Made by a program: the position numbers and the translations under genes. A DNA stretch of 64,000 nt from Muribaculaceae bacterium (GTDB lineage Bacteria; Bacteroidota; Bacteroidia; Bacteroidales; Muribaculaceae): assembly GCA_023663365.1 (NCBI GenBank), contig JAMPHP010000002.1:214677-278676 (forward strand), given 5' to 3'. The notes beneath the pieces are model-generated. The model was not told the DNA's origin. It saw only the letters and a program-made list of their open reading frames with translations, and did not search any database. The number at the start of each line of letters is the position of its first letter. Within the stretch, counting starts at the first letter, position 1. Below, piece by piece: positions 1 to 5,506 of this stretch.

Positions 1-1
1 G

Positions 2-841
2 GGGAAAACCCATATCGCCAACGCTATCGGCAACAAAATCAAAGCAGAGAACCCAAGTGCACGTGTTGCCTTCGTTGCCGCGCATCAGTTCTCAGATCAG
101 CTTACCGAGGCTTCCAAAAGGTCGCTAAGCCTCTTCACGGCTTTCTATCGGTCCTTGGATATGCTTATAGTGGATGATATTCAAGTGCTGTCGTCCAAGC
201 CTTTCAATCAAGAAATACTGCTGCAAATCTTTGATGGGCTTTTGCAGAAAAACGCCAAAATTGTAACTGTCTGCGACAGACACCCATCCGCTTTGGCCGA
301 CTTTGACCCAAAGCTCATCTCTCGGCTCAATAGCGGTATCGCAATCGAACTGCCGCAAGCCGGCAGGAGCCTCCGCTTCCGCATCATTGAGCAGCAGGAT
401 AAACGCCTCAAGGGCTACCTTTCGTCGGAAATACTACAGCGCATCGCCGACACAGATACCTCTATCTTTGAAATGCTTGGACGGCACATCACCCTATTAG
501 CCTATAAAGAAGCATCGAAAGGGGAAATTAACAATTCGACCGAGGCAAAAATACCGGGCGAACGGGTAGCTGAACTTGCAGGCGGTGCCCGGCGACTCAT
601 CGAGCGCTGGAAAGATTTTATCCTTGAAGCGAAATCAGTATACCCCGCCGCCGACACTTGGCTACGGATGCTGCACATCAAATCGTTCGACGATGGTGAG
701 CTTGTCGTGGCGGCTCCATCGCAAAACTTCGTTGACCAATTTGAAGAACGGTTTATTGCGTCGCTTTCGCCTATCCTGAAAGCCTTCTGGGGCGAGAATA
801 TGCGCCTGAGCTATGTTTTACCCACCAACGACAAGCAGTGA
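2..841 (+). CDS. DnaA-like AAA+ ATPase with DnaA domain I at its C-terminus (5' truncated by window)
   Basis: The open frame enters from the window edge at base 2 with a P-loop remnant (GKTHIANAIGNK), followed by Walker B LIVDDIQVL, an SRLNSGIAIEL sensor-like segment and a lid resembling DnaA (IADTDTSIFEMLGRHITLL). After a short linker, about codons 203-279 match the fold pattern of DnaA domain I: a WKDFILEAK start, a TWLRMLHI segment, and AAPSQNFVDQFEERF before a terminal strand. In normal DnaA this domain is N-terminal and a DNA-binding helix-turn-helix ends the protein; here no domain IV is visible. It may act in replication or partner recruitment of a mobile element. AAA+/DnaA-like membership is firm; the permuted order is read from the sequence; function is inference. 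The start lies outside the window. Confidence 0.75.
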   Translation, partial: GKTHIANAIGNKIKAENPSARVAFVAAHQFSDQLTEASKRSLSLFTAFYRSLDMLIVDDIQVLSSKPFNQEILLQIFDGLLQKNAKIVTVCDRHPSALADFDPKLISRLNSGIAIELPQAGRSLRFRIIEQQDKRLKGYLSSEILQRIADTDTSIFEMLGRHITLLAYKEASKGEINNSTEAKIPGERVAELAGGARRLIERWKDFILEAKSVYPAADTWLRMLHIKSFDDGELVVAAPSQNFVDQFEERFIASLSPILKAFWGENMRLSYVLPTNDKQ

Positions 842-927
842 TTCTTCCACTTCCGTGTCTGAGGTGTCAGATTGCCGCACGAGCCGGGTGAAATCAGCTC
901 CGCTTTTTTCGACAATTCGATATAAGT

Positions 928-1965
928 TCATTCATCTTTGATGCTGATAAATTGGATTTGTATTTCCGGATTCTCTGCTTTGGTCTCGCCGAATACGATT
1001 TGCATCGACGATGCCGGCAGAGCAAAGAATCTCATTAATAATTCGAATAACTGTTTTCGCTCGCCGGAATTGAGAGGGTAAGACTCCGAACTCCAAATGA
1101 TGATAGTCAGTTTGCTGTCCGAATTGCCCGGCCCTTTCATCTCATAGGCATACTTGTCTAACAGTTCTTTCAGGTATTCAACACGGTCTATCTTTCCGTA
1201 GGCAAACGATTCCAATATTACGTCATTGACCGATTTGGCTTGGTAAATCTGCTTGATAAGACTTTCCTTAAAGCCTGCTTCTTCGATAGTGCCAAATTTA
1301 CGAAGCCGCTCCACGTCGTGATAAAGCCGGTGCATTTTCCATAGCTCCTCCTGCCGTTTCGACATTCTATATTCACGCTTGCGTTTGCTCCGGTTGAGAT
1401 GCTTCCGGCGCTCCCGTAGATATTCCAAAGTCTCGAAACTACATGGAACGCCATCAGGATTCCCTTTACTGAGTTTCCTTAGTTCGCGCCGCTCCTCTTT
1501 GTCTTTAATATACGGAAGCATCTCTTGGATGCTAAGCCGATAAGCCTGCGTTGCAAAGGGAGAATCATCATTAAAGCATAAATCAAAACACCTGTCCATG
1601 CTGTGAGGAGTAAAGCCATAGAATGTCGCACCCCAAAGAACGGCTCCGGCCATTTCAGCATCGGTCACATTTTGGTCCGCCGGACGAATAAGCTCTTTTT
1701 GTAATATTTTCTCCCAACATTGTCCCTCAACATTATTTGCAACGAGTGCTTTTACTTCTGGATTTTCAATATCTTCCGGCGAAGCTATATCAAAGGTCAC
1801 TTCACCGCCATCACCATCAGGCTCGATGTGGCAAAACCGGTCGTAAGCCATCTTATATTCGGCCGACCGCCCTATGAAATTTTCTACGTCGCGAAAGTGC
1901 GTGCGCTGCAAAGCTGCGGCTATTTCATCGAAAGAGAGGGACTTAAATAACTCTTGTACAATCAT
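928..1965 (-). CDS. Hypothetical protein, possibly DUF6557-like N-terminus
   Basis: This 345-residue protein is not confidently recognised. The ATG at 1965 (MIVQELFKSLSFDEIAAAL) is preferred over the upstream TTG at 1980, because a TAACTTTG -7 promoter box (minus strand, 1978-1985) overlaps that codon. The N-terminus is helical and resembles small Bacteroidetes domains of the DUF6557 type, a tentative match from memory. The middle (about 180-240) is very basic, and the C-terminal 80 residues look like an alpha/beta domain with a LTIIIWSSE strand. There is no signal peptide or membrane segment. It lies between the DnaA-like gene and the inverted-repeat element, diverging from the phosphoesterase, inside the accessory region. 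Function is unknown. Confidence 0.6.
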   Translation of the reverse strand: MIVQELFKSLSFDEIAAALQRTHFRDVENFIGRSAEYKMAYDRFCHIEPDGDGGEVTFDIASPEDIENPEVKALVANNVEGQCWEKILQKELIRPADQNVTDAEMAGAVLWGATFYGFTPHSMDRCFDLCFNDDSPFATQAYRLSIQEMLPYIKDKEERRELRKLSKGNPDGVPCSFETLEYLRERRKHLNRSKRKREYRMSKRQEELWKMHRLYHDVERLRKFGTIEEAGFKESLIKQIYQAKSVNDVILESFAYGKIDRVEYLKELLDKYAYEMKGPGNSDSKLTIIIWSSESYPLNSGERKQLFELLMRFFALPASSMQIVFGETKAENPEIQIQFISIKDE

Positions 1966-1977
1966 CGCTTTTTGAGG

Positions 1978-1985
1978 CAAAGTTA
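1978..1985 (-). promoter_or_regulatory. -7 promoter box (TAACTTTG) for the 928-1965 gene
   Basis: On the minus strand TAACTTTG matches the Bacteroidetes -7 consensus TAnnTTTG. It ends 12 nt before the ATG at 1965, so the transcript would have a leader of only a few bases. No clear -33 TTTG is present; instead a 9-bp inverted repeat lies upstream at 1994-2016. Confidence 0.55.
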
Positions 1986-1993
1986 ATCTCGCG

Positions 1994-2016
1994 GGTGTAG
2001 CATAAAGTGCTACACC
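1994..2016. repeat. 9-bp inverted repeat (GGTGTAGCA / TGCTACACC) upstream of the 928-1965 gene
   Basis: Perfect 9-bp arms are separated by TAAAG. The repeat sits just upstream of the -7 box of the minus-strand gene, where an operator would be expected. Its core GTGTAGC/GCTACAC recurs inside both copies of the 194-bp element (2129-2144 and 33051-33066), so a shared binding protein or hairpin role is possible. Confidence 0.5.
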
Positions 2017-2041
2017 TCTAAAAAAATCCGTACTTAAGTAT

Positions 2042-2049
2042 TACCTTTG
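2042..2049 (+). promoter_or_regulatory. -7 promoter box (TACCTTTG) in front of inverted-repeat element copy 1
   Basis: TACCTTTG fits TAnnTTTG. The expected start site, about 7 nt downstream, falls at the first base of the element (2056), so the element would be transcribed as a leader of the phosphoesterase gene. No good -33 TTTG is seen. Confidence 0.45.
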
Positions 2050-2055
2050 CAAAAT

Positions 2056-2249
2056 AAGTAAGTCGCAAAAATTAATTTATATCATACGGGGATGAATTTC
2101 GGAATGATTTCTTTTCGAGGAAGAAGGAGTGTAGCGCGCTACACGACTGATGACGAGGAAAGAAAGCGTCCGAAAGTCACCTCGGAGGATATAAAGCACT
2201 CATTGACTTACTAATGTTCATTATGCGTATTAATTTTTAAGACTTACTT
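2056..2249 (+). mobile_element. 194-bp miniature inverted-repeat element, copy 1
   Basis: The element is bounded by 21-bp terminal inverted repeats (2056-2076 and 2229-2249) that match at 19 of 21 positions, starting AAGTAAGTC. A second copy of identical length lies at 32978-33171 and differs at about ten positions (about 95% identity by eye). It contains a perfect 16-bp palindrome at 2129-2144 and a 40-codon ORF at 2092-2214. No transposase is nearby. Size, terminal repeats and dispersion suggest a MITE-like or mobile regulatory element. No target-site duplication could be confirmed. Confidence 0.7.
2092..2214 (+). CDS. 40-codon small ORF inside element copy 1
   Basis: ATG to TAA encodes 40 residues starting MNFGMISFRGRRSVARY, with a charged middle (TTDDEERKRPKV) and ending IKHSLTY. 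The same frame, length and stop occur in the second element copy at 33014-33136. Of the differences between the copies most change amino acids and only one codon change is clearly silent, so two copies alone do not show purifying selection. There is no recognisable domain. It could be a real small protein that travels with the element, or a chance frame in a conserved non-coding repeat. Confidence 0.4.
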   Translation: MNFGMISFRGRRSVARYTTDDEERKRPKVTSEDIKHSLTY

Positions 2250-2263
2250 TTAACTCACTTGAT

Positions 2264-2857
2264 ATGAAAATACTCCATCTTTCAGATACTCATGGCTGTC
2301 ACCACCGGCTAAGAGACCTTCCGGAAGCCGATGTTGTGGTTCATTCCGGCGACTTCACCATGACGGGGACCACGCAGGAAGCCCTTGACTTCCTCAACTG
2401 GTTCTGCGACCTGCCCTACGCTCACAAGATATTCATATGCGGCAATCACGACGAGTGCCTCTATGGCGCCAATATCGACGGCCTCGACCCAAACGTGCAT
2501 TATCTCTGCAACTCCGCCGTGGAAATTGACGGCGTGAAATTCTACGGCGTCCCTATGTTTATGGGCGACTGTATCACCGACCGCCAAGAGCGGAACATCG
2601 CCAAAATCCCTTCCGGCACCGATGTGCTGATAACCCACAGTCCGGCCCTCGGCATCCTTGATTACGATGACAACATCAACTACGGAGATGAACAACTCCT
2701 TGCCAAAGTCTTGGAAATCCGCCCTCACCTCCACCTATTCGGCCATATCCACGCCCAACACGGCATCGCAACCGAGCACGGCATCACATTCTCCAACGGA
2801 GCTATAATGAATGCCGACTACACCAAGCTCGCCACACCCGGCATCCTAACGATATAA
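2264..2857 (+). CDS. Calcineurin-like metallophosphoesterase
   Basis: This 197-residue protein carries the full dimetal phosphoesterase signature: DTHG (D8, H10), SGDF (D30), GNHD (N61, H62), a THSP histidine and a C-terminal GHIH. It is cytosolic, with no signal peptide, and has the short length typical of the YfcE/ICC-like group that hydrolyses small phosphodiesters or phosphomonoesters; the substrate cannot be told from sequence. It begins 14 bases after the right end of inverted-repeat element copy 1, so its transcript probably reads through the element. Codon use is closer to the GC-rich chromosome than to the AT-rich defence genes. Family assignment is firm. Confidence 0.85.
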   Translation: MKILHLSDTHGCHHRLRDLPEADVVVHSGDFTMTGTTQEALDFLNWFCDLPYAHKIFICGNHDECLYGANIDGLDPNVHYLCNSAVEIDGVKFYGVPMFMGDCITDRQERNIAKIPSGTDVLITHSPALGILDYDDNINYGDEQLLAKVLEIRPHLHLFGHIHAQHGIATEHGITFSNGAIMNADYTKLATPGILTI

Positions 2858-2989
2858 AACCCACTTACACCCTATTACTGCCTGTTGGATAAAATGAACT
2901 CAACTTAGAGTGTGTTTTAATAATTCTTGCGCCGACTTTTTCTTAAAATTCACTACGCGATTGTTGACAGAACTTAACATCAAACATCC

Positions 2990-3343
2990 TTATACACAAA
3001 TCCTTACCACAACAACCAGGAGATTTAGAATCGTGACGATGGCGAAGATGTAGCACAGCCCGGTGAGTATCCTGCGCCACAGACTTGGCCGCTCGGATTC
3101 CTCGGAAAAACTCGTCGGTGCTACTGTGCCGGAATAAACTTCGCCGAGCCACTGCTGCACATCGTCCGGGAGCTCATCGACAGGCACATCTATATTGCTT
3201 GCCAGATAGCTGTCGTAGTGGGTGCGCAGGCAGTCGAGGTCTTCTTTGAAGTCCTCAATTTCTTCGGCTGAATAGTTGGCATCCTTGAACGACTGTGCAT
3301 TGAACAGACGTTTCAGGTCGCGTTGATGTTCTCTCTCGTCCAT
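2990..3343 (-). CDS. Hypothetical tail-anchored membrane protein
   Basis: This is a 117-residue protein. Residues 1-85 are soluble and acidic, with helical segments (EEIEDFKEDLDCLRTHYDSYLA), followed by a short basic stretch (SLWRRI) and one strong hydrophobic segment at about 92-115 (ILTGLCYIFAIVTILNLLVV). This predicts a C-terminal membrane anchor with the body in the cytoplasm. No domain is recognised. It lies between the phosphoesterase and the broken recombinase and converges on the phosphoesterase. The reading frame is intact and starts from a clear ATG. Function is unknown. Confidence 0.5.
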   Translation of the reverse strand: MDEREHQRDLKRLFNAQSFKDANYSAEEIEDFKEDLDCLRTHYDSYLASNIDVPVDELPDDVQQWLGEVYSGTVAPTSFSEESERPSLWRRILTGLCYIFAIVTILNLLVVVVRICV

Positions 3344-3464
3344 GTTTATATTGGATTAATCGGCTACCAAGATGCAAGAACCTTGTATACTGAGGTTTGC
3401 ATCCACAATGTATATAGCAAGATCAGAGCCCACGTCAGCCACTTGATTAGTTATTTTAGCTGAG

Positions 3465-3866
3465 TTGTGTCACAAAAAGAGCGCGGACTCACACCTGTTA
3501 TCCATACGGTGGGGCTATGGAATCGCCATGAACCTGAAAAAAATTGCAGAGAAAGCAGAAATAGACAAACCATTGTCAATGCACATCAGCCGCCACTCAT
3601 TCGCACACATAGCGCAGGAGTCGGGCGCGGAATCATCCGCGATAAAGAATATTCTCGGACACAGTAATCTCGCCACCACCGAACGCTACATGGGCAGCTT
3701 CGACACAGCAAAGACCGATTAGACCCTCCGCAACGTCTTTACGAAGAAGAAAACGTCAGCGGCGGCTGACGATTCAAACAAATCAAAAGAAGAACAGGCG
3801 ATTGAACTGCTGAAAGACCTCTCGCCGGAACAGATTATGGCTGTAATCTCGGCGATAAACAAGTAA
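3465..3866 (+). pseudogene. Tyrosine recombinase (integrase) C-terminal remnant, with in-frame stop
   Basis: The frame encodes the catalytic end of a Bacteroidetes phage-type integrase: MNLKKIAEKAEIDKP, then HISRHSFAH (catalytic R and H), ILGHSNLATTERYMG (H and nucleophilic Y) and the characteristic tail. The frame is stopped by TAG at 3720-3722 in the middle of an otherwise continuous tail (KTD, stop, TLRNVFTKKK) that runs to TAA at 3864-3866 and ends EQIMAVISAINK. Everything N-terminal of the catalytic domain is missing, and sequence before about 3510 drifts into another frame. This is a 5'-deleted, nonsense-mutated integrase, presumably what remains of the enzyme that mobilised part of this region. 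Confidence 0.85.
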
Positions 3867-3874
3867 AAATGCGA

Positions 3875-3925
3875 TTATAATTGGGCGAAATGTGGGTAAT
3901 TTTACCATATTTCGCCCAATTATAA
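3875..3925. terminator. Strong hairpin between integrase remnant and ATPase gene
   Basis: Perfect 17-bp arms (3875-3891 and 3909-3925, core TTGGGCGAAAT) enclose a loop that itself contains a GGTAA/TTACC stem. It lies 9 bases after the integrase stop and just upstream of the ATPase promoter, consistent with an insulating terminator; it could also be a recombination or protein-binding site. Confidence 0.6.
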
Positions 3926-3936
3926 ATCCTAATTAT

Positions 3937-3967
3937 TTTGTCAACCGACGAATTTTGAGTAACTTTG
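3937..3967 (+). promoter_or_regulatory. Consensus Bacteroidetes promoter giving a near-leaderless transcript
   Basis: TTTG (3937-3940), 19 nt, then TAACTTTG (3960-3967) is a textbook -33/-7 pair. The ATG at 3972 is only 4 nt past the -7 box, so transcription should begin at or next to the start codon, predicting leaderless or near-leaderless translation. Confidence 0.7.
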
Positions 3968-3971
3968 CGCC

Positions 3972-5402
3972 ATGAAAGCATCAAGAAATATCATAGGACG
4001 AGAATTTGAAAAAGGGATTCTTAAAGAATGTGTGGAATCCAAAGCCCCGGAGTTTGTCGCCGTGTATGGTAGAAGACGTATTGGAAAGACATTCCTCATA
4101 AAGCAATTCTTCAAGGAGAAGTTTGATTTCTACATGACCGGCGTACTCGACAGCAATATGTCTGATATGTTGGAATATTTTAATGCTCAGTTACAGTCCT
4201 ATTCAGGACGGGAATGGCCTTTGGCAACCTCTTGGATGAAGGCATTCCGTCAGTTGCAGGAATACCTATCTTCACTCAGAAAGAAAAAAATTGTGGTATT
4301 CATAGACGAATTGCCATGGTTTGACACTCCTCGATCTAGATTTTTCAGAGCATTGGATTTGTTTTGGAATGGCTGGGGTGACAGCCAAAGCAATCTGTTG
4401 TTTATTGTCTGCGGTTCAGCAACTACATGGATGACCAACAAACTACTTGGCGACAAGGGAGGTCTGCACAATCGTGTCACGCGAAAGATTTATTTAGCGC
4501 CATTCAATCTCTATGATACGGAGAGGATGCTTCAGTCTGTCGGAATTAAGTGGAACCGTCATCAAATCACAGAATGCTACATGGTTGTGGGTGGCACTCC
4601 ATTCTATCTGTCAAAGATGAATAAGTCTCAAAGTGTCGCTCAGAATATTGACCGATTATTTTTCCATCATTCGGGAGAACTCAAGAATGAATATGATTTT
4701 CTTTTCAGATCGCTTTTTAAGGATTCCACCGTATATCGCAAGGTGGTGGAACTCATTGCATCAAATTCAATGGGAATGACGAGGGAAGAAATAGCAGATT
4801 CACTCAACTTATCTAAAGGTGGAAACTTGACAGAAGTGCTTGATAATCTGAAAAGTTGTGACTTCATAAGGGAATATCGCGCCTTCGGTAACAAGCGGAA
4901 AGGGTCTTTATTCCAACTAACGGACCTGTTTACATTGTTTTACCTTAAACAAGTGAAGGGAAATACTATAGAGGACGGCGATTATTGGTCTACACATATT
5001 GACTCTTCTTCCCACAGGTCTTGGAGTGGATATGCATTTGAGCAGGTCTGTCTACATCATATTAAACAGATAAAAGCCTCTATCGGCATCTCCGGAGTGG
5101 CCACACAGGTGTCATCGTGGCTCGGTATGGAAAATGGAAAGAAGGCGGGGCAGATAGACTTGGTGATCGATAGGCACGATGAGACAATCAATTTGTGCGA
5201 GATGAAATACTCTGTAAAAAAATTCGATATTACGCCATCTTATCTGGAAAGGATGATCGAACGCAAAGAGAGATTCAGAGAAATAACAAAAACAAGGAAA
5301 GCATTGCATCTGACAATGGTGACCATCAATGGAGTTGTTCATAATGCACAATGGGGTGAAATCCAAAATGAAGTAACTGCCGAACAACTATTTAAGGAAT
5401 AG
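3972..5402 (+). CDS. P-loop ATPase of the archaeal-ATPase/DUF234 type with nuclease-like tail
   Basis: This 476-residue protein has Walker A GRRRIGKT (33-40) and Walker B VVFIDELPW (D112, E113), followed by a winged-helix-like segment (TREEIADSLNLSKGGNLTEVLDNL) and a C-terminal region of the DUF234 type. That tail contains GQIDLVID (D396) and CEMKYS (E410, K412), spaced like a PD-(D/E)XK nuclease core, which is inference. Such ATPases are common in accessory regions of gut Bacteroidetes and have no settled function. It is transcribed alone from its own consensus promoter, next to a TOTE-type gene. The sequence is AT-rich relative to the housekeeping genes, in line with horizontal acquisition. 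The frame is intact. Confidence 0.85.
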   Translation: MKASRNIIGREFEKGILKECVESKAPEFVAVYGRRRIGKTFLIKQFFKEKFDFYMTGVLDSNMSDMLEYFNAQLQSYSGREWPLATSWMKAFRQLQEYLSSLRKKKIVVFIDELPWFDTPRSRFFRALDLFWNGWGDSQSNLLFIVCGSATTWMTNKLLGDKGGLHNRVTRKIYLAPFNLYDTERMLQSVGIKWNRHQITECYMVVGGTPFYLSKMNKSQSVAQNIDRLFFHHSGELKNEYDFLFRSLFKDSTVYRKVVELIASNSMGMTREEIADSLNLSKGGNLTEVLDNLKSCDFIREYRAFGNKRKGSLFQLTDLFTLFYLKQVKGNTIEDGDYWSTHIDSSSHRSWSGYAFEQVCLHHIKQIKASIGISGVATQVSSWLGMENGKKAGQIDLVIDRHDETINLCEMKYSVKKFDITPSYLERMIERKERFREITKTRKALHLTMVTINGVVHNAQWGEIQNEVTAEQLFKE

Positions 5403-5506
5403 GTGATTAAAACAATATTCTTCCATCTTTATCGCTATTTTATTGGTGCACTAAGTCATAAAATAAAATACTTACCGCACCACTATAAGCTCATAAGATT
5501 CTAAAA

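Noticed and set aside
3467..3667. 66-codon ORF overlapping the integrase remnant
   Set aside because: Out-of-frame reading of the same remnant; the catalytic motifs are in the other frame.
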